From Shewanella putrefaciens (lineage in GTDB: Bacteria > Pseudomonadota > Gammaproteobacteria > Enterobacterales > Shewanellaceae), in assembly GCF_016406305.1 (NCBI RefSeq), contig NZ_CP066369.1, positions 124,001-188,000 of the forward strand: a stretch of 64,000 bases of DNA, read 5' to 3'. Made by a program: the position numbers and the translations under genes. Positions within the stretch are counted from its first letter, which is position 1. Each line of letters starts with the position of its first letter. Positions 10,729 to 19,080 of the stretch are shown in pieces. The notes under the pieces are model-generated. The model was not told the DNA's origin. It saw only the letters and a program-made list of their open reading frames with translations, and did not search any database.

Positions 10729-11952
10729 ATGCCAGCATTCGAATATAAGGCGCTGGACGCCAAGGGAAAGCAACTCAAGGGCGTGATAGAGGCGGATACC
10801 GCTAGACACGCCCGCAGCCAATTGCGCGATCAGCGCATGATGCCGTTGGAAATTCTCCCCGTCACCGAGAAAGAGGCTAAAGCCAAGAGCAGTGGTTTTG
10901 CCTTCTTTAAGCGGGGGATTTCGGTCGCTGAACTTGCACTGATCACCCGCCAAATTGCCACCTTAGTTGCTGCCGGTTTGCCCATTGAGGAATCCCTCAA
11001 AGCGGTCGGGCAACAGTGTGAAAAGGACCGTCTGGCGAGCATGATTATGGCGGTGCGCTCTAGGGTCGTAGAGGGCTATAGCCTAGCGGACTCCCTCGCA
11101 GAATTTCCGCATATTTTTGATGATTTATACCGCGCCATGGTGGCCTCGGGTGAAAAGTCCGGTCACTTAGAAGTCGTGCTCAATCGGCTTGCCGATTACA
11201 CCGAACGCCGCCAACAACTCAAATCTAAGCTGCAGCAGGCGATGATCTATCCCATAGTGTTAACGCTTGTGGCTATCGGGGTTATTTCGGTATTACTTGC
11301 GGCTGTGGTGCCTAAGGTGGTGGGGCAATTCGAGCACATGGGGGCCGAACTGCCAGCGACGACTCGCTTCTTGATTGCCGCCTCGGACTTTGTGCAAAAT
11401 TATGGCCTGTTTTTGGTGCTGGCGATTGTGATGCTGTTCGTTGTGTTTCAGCGGATGTTGAAATCGGCGGCATTTAGGATGAAATACCACAGTTTTTTGC
11501 TGAAAATGCCCGTCATTGGCCGAGTCAGTAAAGGCTTAAATACCGCGCGTTTCGCCCGCACCTTAAGTATCTTATCGGCCAGTTCGGTACCTTTGCTCGA
11601 TGGCATGCGTATCGCCAGCGAAGTCTTACAGAATGTCAGGGTTCGGGCTGCCGTGGATGATGCCACCGCTCGGGTCCGGGAAGGAACTAGCCTAGGCGCC
11701 GCGTTGACTAACACTAAGCTGTTTCCAGCAATGATGTTATATATGATTGCCTCGGGAGAGAAGAGTGGCCAGCTAGAACAGATGTTAGAGCGGGCTGCGG
11801 ACAACCAAGATAGGGAATTTGAGGGGAATGTGACTATTGCCCTTGGGGTATTCGAACCTATGTTGGTGGTGAGCATGGCGGGGGTTGTGCTCTTTATCGT
11901 GATGGCAATTTTGCAACCTATATTGGCGCTAAACAATTTGATTAGCGGTTAA
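10729..11952 (+). CDS. gspF: Type II secretion inner-membrane platform protein GspF
   Basis: Polytopic inner-membrane protein of the T2SS platform, contacting GspE and GspL. At 407 residues it has the usual length, with two cytoplasmic T2SSF four-helix repeats (about residues 70-195 and 275-395; both contain the repeated signature ASGEKSG with L at the end) separated by membrane segments near 170-190, 225-245 and 375-400. Starts three bases after gspE. Confidence 0.97.
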   Translation: MPAFEYKALDAKGKQLKGVIEADTARHARSQLRDQRMMPLEILPVTEKEAKAKSSGFAFFKRGISVAELALITRQIATLVAAGLPIEESLKAVGQQCEKDRLASMIMAVRSRVVEGYSLADSLAEFPHIFDDLYRAMVASGEKSGHLEVVLNRLADYTERRQQLKSKLQQAMIYPIVLTLVAIGVISVLLAAVVPKVVGQFEHMGAELPATTRFLIAASDFVQNYGLFLVLAIVMLFVVFQRMLKSAAFRMKYHSFLLKMPVIGRVSKGLNTARFARTLSILSASSVPLLDGMRIASEVLQNVRVRAAVDDATARVREGTSLGAALTNTKLFPAMMLYMIASGEKSGQLEQMLERAADNQDREFEGNVTIALGVFEPMLVVSMAGVVLFIVMAILQPILALNNLISG

Positions 11953-12015
11953 TTTTTTAGATTTATGGGCCATGGACATTCTGTAATGGCGCCGATTTTT
12001 TAGGAGAAGTAATAG

Positions 12016-12450
12016 ATGCAAATGAACAAAAAACACCAAGGTTTTACCTTACTCGAAGTGATGGTGGTGATCGTTATCCTCGGTATTTTAGCCTCTATGG
12101 TGGTACCAAACTTAATGGGTAACAAAGATAAAGCCGACCAACAAAAAGCCGTATCTGACATAGTCGCACTCGAAAATGCCTTAGATATGTACAAGTTAGA
12201 TAACGGTGTCTATCCAACGACTGAGCAGGGTTTAGAAGCCTTAGTGCAAAAGCCAACCATTTCACCAGAACCGCGTAATTACCGCGATGAAGGTTATGTA
12301 AAACGTTTGCCACAGGATCCATGGCGCAATAACTATCTGTTGTTGAGCCCAGGCGAAAACAGCAAGCTCGATATCTTCAGCGCGGGCCCTGATGGCCAAC
12401 CAGGTACCGAGGATGATATCGGTAACTGGAACCTACAGAACTTCCAATAG
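12016..12450 (+). CDS. gspG: Major pseudopilin GspG
   Basis: Main subunit of the T2SS pseudopilus. The short leader ends at the prepilin-peptidase site (HQG|FTLLEVM) with Glu at mature position 5, followed by the hydrophobic helix VVIVILGILASMVVPNLMG. The C-terminal half carries the GspG calcium-loop region (SAGPDGQPGTEDDIGNW). Length 144 residues, as expected. The ATG at 12016 has AGGAGAAG at good spacing; a second ATG two codons on is possible. The 63-base gap before it is the largest in the front half of the operon, which may allow separate dosage of this abundant subunit. Confidence 0.97.
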   Translation: MQMNKKHQGFTLLEVMVVIVILGILASMVVPNLMGNKDKADQQKAVSDIVALENALDMYKLDNGVYPTTEQGLEALVQKPTISPEPRNYRDEGYVKRLPQDPWRNNYLLLSPGENSKLDIFSAGPDGQPGTEDDIGNWNLQNFQ

Positions 12451-13023
12451 ATGTTAAAACTGCGTCACGCCGGCTTCACCTTAATGGAGGTGATGCTGGT
12501 GATCCTGCTAATGGGACTCGCCGCTGCCGCGGTGACTATGTCTATTGGCAATTCTGGGCCACAACAGGCGCTAGAGAGAACGGCGCAGCAGTTTATTGCC
12601 GCCACTGAATTAGTGCTCGATGAAACGGTATTGAGCGGTTATTTTGTCGGTATTGTGGTTGAAAAAACCAGCTATCAGTTTGTGTATTATAAAGACAGTA
12701 AATGGCACCCACTGGAGAAAGACAGAATACTGTCTGAAAAACAGATGGATCCGGGCGTCACCCTCAATCTGGTGCTCGACGGTTTGCCCTTAGTGCAAGA
12801 GGATGAAACTGACGAATCTTGGTTTGAAGAGCCACTGATAGAGCCTTCGGCTGAGGATAAGAAGAAACACCCTGAGCCACAGATCCTGTTGCTACCGAGC
12901 GGTGAAATGAGCGCCTTTGAACTCAGCTTTATTGCAAAGACAGACCAAGGCGAAATCGATGTATTGGTTGTTGGTGATGCACTTGGTCGCGTAACCCTAG
13001 GACGCCCCGATGAAGCACTCTAA
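12451..13023 (+). CDS. gspH: Minor pseudopilin GspH
   Basis: Minor pseudopilin of the T2SS. Prepilin cleavage site at HAG|FTLMEVM, then a hydrophobic helix (LVILLMGLAAAAVTMSIGN) and a beta-rich C-terminal domain. At 190 residues it is of normal size. Its ATG directly follows the gspG stop with no gap, and its end overlaps gspI by 14 bases, indicating coupled translation within the operon. Confidence 0.93.
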   Translation: MLKLRHAGFTLMEVMLVILLMGLAAAAVTMSIGNSGPQQALERTAQQFIAATELVLDETVLSGYFVGIVVEKTSYQFVYYKDSKWHPLEKDRILSEKQMDPGVTLNLVLDGLPLVQEDETDESWFEEPLIEPSAEDKKKHPEPQILLLPSGEMSAFELSFIAKTDQGEIDVLVVGDALGRVTLGRPDEAL

Positions 13024-13378
13024 GGGCATGACCTTACTCGAAGTGATTGTGGCGCTGGCGGTGTTTTCTATCGCGGCTGTGTCGATCACTAAGAGCCTAG
13101 GTGAGCAGATGGCGAATATGCCGATTCTGGAATCCCGTACCTTGGCCCAATGGGTGGCAGATAACCAAATGGTGGACGCCAGACTCGATCCCCAATTTCC
13201 GGAGCTTGGCAAAAAAGAAGGGCAGGTAGAACTGGCGGGTAAGGATTGGTATTGGCGCAAGGAAGTAGTGAAAACCACGGATGATAACTTTCGCATGATC
13301 CGTATTAGCGTCAGTGAAGATGAGCGTTATCAGCGTATTGCAGCACAAGTGAGCAGTTATGTCCTTAAAACGAACTAA
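13010..13378 (+). CDS. gspI: Minor pseudopilin GspI
   Basis: Part of the GspI-J-K tip complex that nucleates the pseudopilus. Cleavage site SKG|MTLLEVI at the N-terminus and the GspI-type sequence LAQWVADNQMVDARL at about residue 45. 122 residues, typical. Overlaps gspH upstream and gspJ downstream (20 bases). Confidence 0.95.
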   Translation: MKHSKGMTLLEVIVALAVFSIAAVSITKSLGEQMANMPILESRTLAQWVADNQMVDARLDPQFPELGKKEGQVELAGKDWYWRKEVVKTTDDNFRMIRISVSEDERYQRIAAQVSSYVLKTN

Positions 13379-14135
13379 GGCTCACGGGGGGTTTACCCTG
13401 CTAGAAATGCTGATCGCAATTGCGATTTTCGCCATGATAGGTTTGGCCGCCAATGCGGTATTAAGCACAGTATTGACTAACGATGAAGTGACAAAAAACT
13501 TCTCGGTTCGTTTAAAGGCATTGCAGCAAGGCTTTGGCGCGATAGAGCGTGACCTGAGCCAAATGGTGGCACGTACCCCCAGATTACTTGAAGGTGGCCG
13601 CGGTAATACAGTCTTTCAGACCGGTAATGATATTTTAGAATCGGAGTCTGAGGCCTTAGTCTTCTACCGATTAGGCTGGCTCAATCCCGACGGTTTGCTG
13701 CCCCGCGGTAGTTTGCAGTCTGTGGCCTATGTCGTGCGGGAAGGGCGATTGGAGCGTTGGTATTTTCCCTATCCAGAACCCGAATTTGGTGCCGAGCCGC
13801 TTAAAACGGTGATTATCGACAAAGTGTTATCGGTGGAATACTCCTTCTTTATGGAAGATAAATGGGAGCGTAAAGTCGAGGCGACTAAGCTACCTAAAGC
13901 TATTGCGATGGAAATTGAAATTGAAGGTTTAGGCAAAATCCAGCGTAAGTTTATGCTGCCGCTGGGTGCTAGCGCACCAGAGAAGTCTCAGGATGACGAT
14001 AATAAAGACGAAAATCCGGACGATGCGAACAAAGATAAAGATGATGATGGCAGTGGTGATGGTTCGGATGATGGCTCGGGTAATGGTTCCGGCGATTCTG
14101 GAGAAGGTGATCCTGATGCAGAGGGCCGCGAATGA
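13359..14135 (+). CDS. gspJ: Minor pseudopilin GspJ with long acidic tail
   Basis: Tip-complex pseudopilin. Cleavage site HGG|FTLLEML, hydrophobic helix, and the GspJ core (DLSQMVARTPR near residue 68, AYVVREGRLERWYF near 125). The core ends near residue 205; the last ~50 residues are an unusual low-complexity tail made almost only of D, G, S, N, E and K (for example DDDGSGDGSDDGSGNGSG). Family members are usually about 200 residues, so this 258-residue form is extended by the tail. The gspK start overlaps the stop (ATGA). Confidence 0.95.
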   Translation: MSLKRTKAHGGFTLLEMLIAIAIFAMIGLAANAVLSTVLTNDEVTKNFSVRLKALQQGFGAIERDLSQMVARTPRLLEGGRGNTVFQTGNDILESESEALVFYRLGWLNPDGLLPRGSLQSVAYVVREGRLERWYFPYPEPEFGAEPLKTVIIDKVLSVEYSFFMEDKWERKVEATKLPKAIAMEIEIEGLGKIQRKFMLPLGASAPEKSQDDDNKDENPDDANKDKDDDGSGDGSDDGSGNGSGDSGEGDPDAEGRE

Positions 14136-15130
14136 GAATCCAGTCTCGGTCTAAACAACGCGGCGTTGCCTTGATTGTGGTACTGCTGATCGTGGCCTTA
14201 GTGGTGATCATTGCCACTAACATTACCAGTCGCAATCAGTTGTCGATGCGCCGAACCTTAAACTTAGCCCAGTACGATCAAGCCTATTGGTACGCGATAT
14301 CGGCCGAAGAGTTAGCGAAGAAGATCCTTAAGCAGGATTTAGAGGACTCAGAAGGACGGGTGCACAGGCAGCAATATTGGGCGATGAGTGATGTGGTTTT
14401 TCCGGCTGAACATGGTGAAATTGGCGGCAAAATCACCGATATGCGGGCCTGTTTTAATTTAAATGCCCTGTCGGTCACCACGAAAGAACTGGAAAACGGC
14501 CAACCTAAACTGCCCTTAGCGGCGAGACAATATAAGGCATTATTAACCAGTTTAGGGATGGATGATTTTACCGCAGATCATCTAACGCAAACACTGAAAG
14601 ATTATGTCGATGAAGACACTGTGGCGAGTCCCTATGGCGCCGAAGATGCGGAATACGAAGCTCGAAATGTTCCCTATCGTGCGGCGAATACCCTGATGAA
14701 CCACCGCAGTGAGTTAAGGGCAGTGATAGGTTACACCCAAGATATTTATCTGAAATTATTGCCCTATATTTGTGTTATTCCGGGGAATGATAGACAACTG
14801 CTCAATGTAAACACCCTAGAGGTTGAGCAAGCCGCATTACTCGCCGCCATGGTCGATAACCAGATCTCCATCGGTGAAGCGGAAAGTGTTATCAATCAAC
14901 GCCCAGGTGATGGTTTTGCCAAGATTGATGATTTTTATGGCTCCTCCTCCATGGGGTCGATCAAGTGGGAAGATGCGATGAAGTCCAGTTTTGTGGTGGA
15001 CAGTCAGTATTTCCTCCTCGCCTCCGGCGCTAAGGTCGACAACGCCATCTTTAGGATGGAGAGCGTGCTCAAAACGAGCAGCGGTAACAAAATCGATGTG
15101 CTCACCCGTCAGTTTGGTGGACAAAAATAA
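14132..15130 (+). CDS. gspK: Minor pseudopilin GspK
   Basis: Largest pseudopilin, capping the tip of the pseudopilus. Begins with a basic leader and the cleavage site QRG|VALIVVLLIVALV, without the Glu+5 as is typical of GspK. The large periplasmic insert is present (for example ACFNLNALSV near residue 110 and LNVNTLEVEQA near 228). 332 residues, typical. Coupled to gspJ by a four-base overlap. Confidence 0.96.
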   Translation: MRIQSRSKQRGVALIVVLLIVALVVIIATNITSRNQLSMRRTLNLAQYDQAYWYAISAEELAKKILKQDLEDSEGRVHRQQYWAMSDVVFPAEHGEIGGKITDMRACFNLNALSVTTKELENGQPKLPLAARQYKALLTSLGMDDFTADHLTQTLKDYVDEDTVASPYGAEDAEYEARNVPYRAANTLMNHRSELRAVIGYTQDIYLKLLPYICVIPGNDRQLLNVNTLEVEQAALLAAMVDNQISIGEAESVINQRPGDGFAKIDDFYGSSSMGSIKWEDAMKSSFVVDSQYFLLASGAKVDNAIFRMESVLKTSSGNKIDVLTRQFGGQK

Positions 15131-15142
15131 TAGCAAACACGC

Positions 15143-15159
15143 TCAACCTTTAAGGTTGA
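15143..15159. repeat. Palindrome in the gspK-gspL gap
   Basis: TCAACCTTTAAGGTTGA is a near-perfect palindrome sitting 18 bases before the gspL GTG and just before its ribosome site. In RNA it would form a short hairpin between gspK and gspL. It has no T tract, so termination is unlikely; it might protect mRNA or tune translation of gspL. Confidence 0.5.
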
Positions 15160-15177
15160 AGCTGGTGGAGAAAAACT

Positions 15178-16365
15178 GTGAGTGAACGGCTATTTATTCG
15201 CTTAGGCAGAACCGCAGAGCAGGCTTGCTCTTGGTTGGTATGGTCCGAGCAAGAACAAGAGATTATCGCCTCTGGCGAACTTGCCAACGCCCAAGGTTTA
15301 TCAAGCTTAACCGAGCGGGCGGGAAATCGTCCCATCGATGTGCTTGTGCCAGCCTCGGCGATGACATTAACCAGCGTGAATCTGCCTGAAAAAGGCCAGC
15401 GCCAAGCCCTAAAGGCACTGCCTTTTATGCTGGAAGAATCCATCGCCGATGATGTAGATGCCATGCATTTTACCGTTGGGCCGCGGAGTGGCGACGCGTT
15501 AAGTGTGATTGCGGTTGCCCACGAGCAAATGCAAACTTGGCTGAATTGTTTGACCGAAGCGGGGTTAAAGGTCAAACGTATCGTCCCAGATTGTTTAGCC
15601 TTGCCATTGCAGGAATGCCAATGGGCGGCAATGAATTTTGGGAATGAACTGCTGCTGAGAACGGGCCTTGGCACGGGACAGAGCCTGCCTCTGCCTTGGC
15701 TGCCAGTGGCGATGAAACAACTCGTCGAAAAAGGGCAAGAAGTCTCAGTGGCGAGCTATACCGAGATGGCCCTCGAAGGTGTGGAGCTTAAACCTCAACC
15801 TTTAGATCTGCCGATGTTAGTGCTCGCTCGTGGCATTTTACATGCGCCCGTTAATTTACTCACGGGGGTGTATACGCCCAAGCGCGAGTACAGTAAGCAG
15901 CTACTCCAATGGAAAAATGCCGCAATCGTGCTTGTTGTCGCTTGTCTGTTGGCATTAGTGAACAAAGGGCTGACCATCTACCAAGTGAACGGCCAGATTG
16001 CCGATCTAAAAGCCCAGAGCGAGTCCATTTATCAACAGGTGGTGCCGGGGAATTCTCGGATAGTGAACCTACGTTCGCAGATGGAAAGCCAATTGCGCTC
16101 CTTACAGGGACAAGGCAGTGGCGCCGAGTTTTTTGCGATGCTCGATGGTTTGCGTGATGCCTTTAAACAAGTGCCAGAACTCAAACCAAACACCTTAAGA
16201 TTTGAGAGCGCCCGCAACGAGATCCGTATGCAAGTCACCGCCAAGGACTACGCGCAAATTGAGAAGTTTAAAGAGATTGTTGGCCGTCGTTTCCAAATGG
16301 ATGGCGGCACTATGAATAGCGGTGAAGATCAAGTCACCAGCACCTTAACTTTGAGGAGCAAATAA
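15178..16365 (+). CDS. gspL: Type II secretion protein GspL
   Basis: Bitopic inner-membrane protein that recruits GspE. N-terminal cytoplasmic actin-like domain at about 1-235, one membrane segment near 248-264 (AAIVLVVACLLALVNKG), and a periplasmic ferredoxin-like domain. Starts with GTG preceded by GGTGGAG. 395 residues. The 47-base gap after gspK holds a perfect 17-base palindrome (see repeat entry). Confidence 0.94.
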   Translation: MSERLFIRLGRTAEQACSWLVWSEQEQEIIASGELANAQGLSSLTERAGNRPIDVLVPASAMTLTSVNLPEKGQRQALKALPFMLEESIADDVDAMHFTVGPRSGDALSVIAVAHEQMQTWLNCLTEAGLKVKRIVPDCLALPLQECQWAAMNFGNELLLRTGLGTGQSLPLPWLPVAMKQLVEKGQEVSVASYTEMALEGVELKPQPLDLPMLVLARGILHAPVNLLTGVYTPKREYSKQLLQWKNAAIVLVVACLLALVNKGLTIYQVNGQIADLKAQSESIYQQVVPGNSRIVNLRSQMESQLRSLQGQGSGAEFFAMLDGLRDAFKQVPELKPNTLRFESARNEIRMQVTAKDYAQIEKFKEIVGRRFQMDGGTMNSGEDQVTSTLTLRSK

Positions 16366-16366
16366 G

Positions 16367-16843
16367 ATGGATAATTTGCGGACTTGGTGGCAAGGGCTTG
16401 CATCCCGTGAGCAACAGTTAGTCGGGTTTGGTGGCGTATTTTTAGTGGTGGGAGTGCTCTATTGGGGCATTTGGGCGCCCATAGCCCAGGCTGAGGCCGA
16501 TGCACTGCGTAATCTTAGTGCACAGCAACAGACCTTAAACTATGTAAAACAGACGGCTAATAAAATTGCAGGCCTTAAGCAAGCAGGGGCTAAACCTAGC
16601 GCCTCTGGGAGTTTAAGTTCAGTCGTTAACCAAACAGCGGGCAACTATGGGTTAGTGATCACTCGCATGCAACCCCAGGGCGATAAGATCCAAGTGTGGA
16701 TGGACGATGTGCCATTCGATGCCTTGCTCGGTTATCTTGGCGAGCTAGTGCAAACAAAGGGTTTGTCCCTTGAGAGTGTGGATTTGGCGGAGGCCGACGC
16801 GCCAGGTTATGTCAAAGTGAGACGCATCCAATTAGCGCAATAG
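16367..16843 (+). CDS. gspM: Type II secretion protein GspM
   Basis: Small bitopic inner-membrane protein that stabilises GspL. A short cytoplasmic start (MDNLRTWWQGLASREQ) precedes a membrane segment at about residues 19-37 (LVGFGGVFLVVGVLYWGIW) and a periplasmic ferredoxin-like domain. 158 residues, typical. Starts one base after gspL. Confidence 0.94.
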   Translation: MDNLRTWWQGLASREQQLVGFGGVFLVVGVLYWGIWAPIAQAEADALRNLSAQQQTLNYVKQTANKIAGLKQAGAKPSASGSLSSVVNQTAGNYGLVITRMQPQGDKIQVWMDDVPFDALLGYLGELVQTKGLSLESVDLAEADAPGYVKVRRIQLAQ

Positions 16844-16856
16844 GTAAGGTGTAGTT

Positions 16857-17618
16857 GTGAGCTTGATAAAAAAAATCATCATAGGCGTACTGATTTATTT
16901 AGTCTTTTTAGTGGCATTATTCCCGGCCAACATAGCGCTGAGCCTAGCACCATTGCCTGCAAACGTGAAAGTGTCAGGGGTGAGTGGCAGTATTTGGTCC
17001 GGTAGTATTGAGAGCTTGAACCTACAGCAAAGACAACTTGAGCAAGTGCGTTGGGAACTGAGTCCTTGGGCATTGTTGTTAGGTAAAGCGCGCGTCGATA
17101 TCCAAGTCGGCAGCCGCGCAACCCCCGTAAGTGCTAAAGGGATTGTGACTTGGTCTATGGGCGGAATTAGCGCCCAGGGTTTACGCTTCGAAGCGCCCGA
17201 TAGTTTCTTGATTGGCAACGCTAAGCTGCCCTTTAGGACCGAGATCCAAGGTGAGGTGAGTCTGCTGGTTGAAACCCTAGAACAGGGCAAGCCTTGGTGT
17301 GAGCAGTTAACGGGCAAACTGTTTTTAAATCAAACCAATGTGAAAAACCAATTTGGCGATTACCCGCTTGGCAATATCGAACTCGGCCTAAGTTGTGTTG
17401 ACGGTAAAGCGCAACTCGCCACCGATGAGAGCAAAAACCAACTGGGGATTGTCGGCACGCTGCAGTTGGATGAAGGCAATATGCTTAAGGTTGCGGCTAA
17501 GATTAAAGAAACCAATCAGCAGCCAGAAGATATGCGTAACTCCTTAAGTATGTTAGGCAAACGTGGTAGTGATGGCTATTTCCCTGTGGTGTATCAAGGG
17601 CGAATTCCTGGGCTCTAA
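16857..17618 (+). CDS. gspN: Type II secretion protein GspN
   Basis: Last gene of the operon; an inner-membrane-anchored periplasmic protein present in some T2SS and of uncertain role. An N-terminal membrane anchor (IIIGVLIYLVFLVALFPANI) precedes a beta-rich domain with the GspN-typical VSGVSGSIWSGS near residue 40 and WELSPWALLLGKARVDI near 70. 253 residues. GTG start with AAGGTG upstream; 13 bases after gspM. Confidence 0.92.
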   Translation: MSLIKKIIIGVLIYLVFLVALFPANIALSLAPLPANVKVSGVSGSIWSGSIESLNLQQRQLEQVRWELSPWALLLGKARVDIQVGSRATPVSAKGIVTWSMGGISAQGLRFEAPDSFLIGNAKLPFRTEIQGEVSLLVETLEQGKPWCEQLTGKLFLNQTNVKNQFGDYPLGNIELGLSCVDGKAQLATDESKNQLGIVGTLQLDEGNMLKVAAKIKETNQQPEDMRNSLSMLGKRGSDGYFPVVYQGRIPGL

Positions 17619-17639
17619 GCCTCTGTTGATAAGAACAGC

Positions 17640-17667
17640 AAAAAAGGCACCCCGTGGTGCCTTTTTT
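17640..17667. terminator. Bidirectional terminator between gspN and yrfG
   Basis: Stem GGCACC (17646-17651) with GGTGCC (17656-17661), loop CCGT, extended by A6 on the left and T6 on the right. It lies between two converging genes and can serve both the gsp operon and yrfG. Confidence 0.92.
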
Positions 17668-17685
17668 ATGGGAGTCAATTCGGTA

Positions 17686-18348
17686 CTAGCGGCGAAGATC
17701 ATCCAAGAGCAAGTGGTAATCGTCAATCGCGGGGAAATCATTAAAGGCTTTGAGCGGCTTTTGGCTGTCGGGATTGCTGATCCCCAGTTGATGGGCCACT
17801 CCAGCGATGCGCGCAGCATTGAGTATAGGTTCACTGTCATCGATAAAGAGGCAACGGCTTGGATCTAAAGCAAATTTTTCAAACAATGTCTGCCAAAATT
17901 GTGGATGCTCCTTGGGATAACCCGTTTCATGGCTTGAGATCATGGCATCTAAGCCTATCGCAAGCTCAGTATGTTCAAGCTTTAGGGCGAGACTCTTAGG
18001 ATGCGCATTGGTCACTAAAATCCGTTTTTTACCCGCCGCGGCAAGGGCATCGAGAAAGGGCATACTATCTTGGCGCAACTGAATACGATCAACCAAAGTG
18101 CGGTGTAGGCCCATAATGTCGAGCTGAAGCTGCGTCTGCCAATAGTCGAGACAATACCAATCCAGCGTACCCGCCACTTTACCATAGGCATCGACCACTA
18201 ATTGCTGTGCTTGGTCGTGACTTATTCCCCTCTGTCTGCCCAACTCCTGTGGCACTAGGTTCAACCAAAAATGGTTGTCGAAGTGTAAATCGAGCAGGGT
18301 GCCATCCATATCGAGCAGTACAGTATCAATCGTCTTCCAGTCAAACAT
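17686..18348 (-). CDS. yrfG: HAD-family GMP/IMP nucleotidase YrfG
   Basis: Cytoplasmic HAD-superfamily phosphatase; the E. coli homologue dephosphorylates purine mononucleotides. HAD motif I DMDGTLLDL near residue 13 (nucleophile and acid Asp), motif II VTNAHPKS near 112, the motif III Lys region, and motif IV FIDDSEPIL near 170. The ATG at 18348 (220 residues) has AGGAAA upstream and begins the conserved region; the open frame extends ten codons further without support. Confidence 0.9.
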   Translation of the reverse strand: MFDWKTIDTVLLDMDGTLLDLHFDNHFWLNLVPQELGRQRGISHDQAQQLVVDAYGKVAGTLDWYCLDYWQTQLQLDIMGLHRTLVDRIQLRQDSMPFLDALAAAGKKRILVTNAHPKSLALKLEHTELAIGLDAMISSHETGYPKEHPQFWQTLFEKFALDPSRCLFIDDSEPILNAARIAGVAHQLGISNPDSQKPLKAFNDFPAIDDYHLLLDDLRR

Positions 18349-18480
18349 GGGTATTTCCTGTGTTGTTAAGCAGACCAAACTGAGTGTCTACAGGGATTTC
18401 AAGCAGTACATCTTGTATGCTGAACACTTTGTGCTAGGCTTGGTTAATTCATTTTTTGCCTATAAATAAGACACTTGGAT

Positions 18481-19080
18481 ATGGATATCTGCTCTTTTGC
18501 CCTATTAGATCAAGTTTCAAACCCCCTTAGTTTACAGCAAGAGCTAACCGCCTTGCTGCGGCAAAATTGGTTGCCCCATGTGAATCATAGTGATTATAGC
18601 GAAGGACACCAAGGGGGTTGGGATGTGCTACCTTTGCGCTGCGCCGTCGAGTATCAAACTGCACATCCTATCTTGCAAGCCTTTGCCATTACTGCTGGCA
18701 AACATTGGCAGAATTTACCTTGTCTAGATTCGAGCCCCACCTTACTCAGTTTACTTCAGTCATTAACTTGCCCGATTAAATCGGTACGTTTGATGCGATT
18801 GTATCCGGGCGCAGAGATCAAACCCCATAGAGATATAGGGCTCTGTTTAGCGCAGGGCGAAGCAAGATTGCACTTACCACTGCAAACCAATGATGCCTTA
18901 AATTTTTATGTGGATGGCAAGCGTGTGCCTATGCGGGCTGGAGAGCTTTGGTATATCAATGCCGATCAAGTCCATTGGGTCGAGAATAAAGGACAGGAAG
19001 CACGCATCAATTTAGTGATTGATTGTGAAGTGAATACTTGGCTAAGGGAATGGGTCTATGCCGCAAAAATCAGAGCTTGA
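18481..19080 (+). CDS. Aspartyl/asparaginyl beta-hydroxylase-like 2OG-Fe(II) oxygenase
   Basis: Resembles the AspH family of 2-oxoglutarate- and Fe(II)-dependent oxygenases that hydroxylate Asp or Asn side chains in proteins. The 199 residues show the Fe-binding His in GAEIKPHRDIG near residue 117 (H-x-D type, with LCLAQGEARLHLPL after it, supplying the Arg) and the distal His/Arg region in ADQVHWVENKGQEARINLVID near 160-180 (quoted here in overlapping parts: ADQVHWVENKG, EARINLVID). No signal peptide, so it acts in the cytoplasm. It heads a co-directional run: its end overlaps the next gene by 23 bases. An in-frame TTG six bases upstream is the only alternative start. The substrate is unknown; the giant repeat protein downstream is a candidate (inference). 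Confidence 0.82.
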   Translation: MDICSFALLDQVSNPLSLQQELTALLRQNWLPHVNHSDYSEGHQGGWDVLPLRCAVEYQTAHPILQAFAITAGKHWQNLPCLDSSPTLLSLLQSLTCPIKSVRLMRLYPGAEIKPHRDIGLCLAQGEARLHLPLQTNDALNFYVDGKRVPMRAGELWYINADQVHWVENKGQEARINLVIDCEVNTWLREWVYAAKIRA

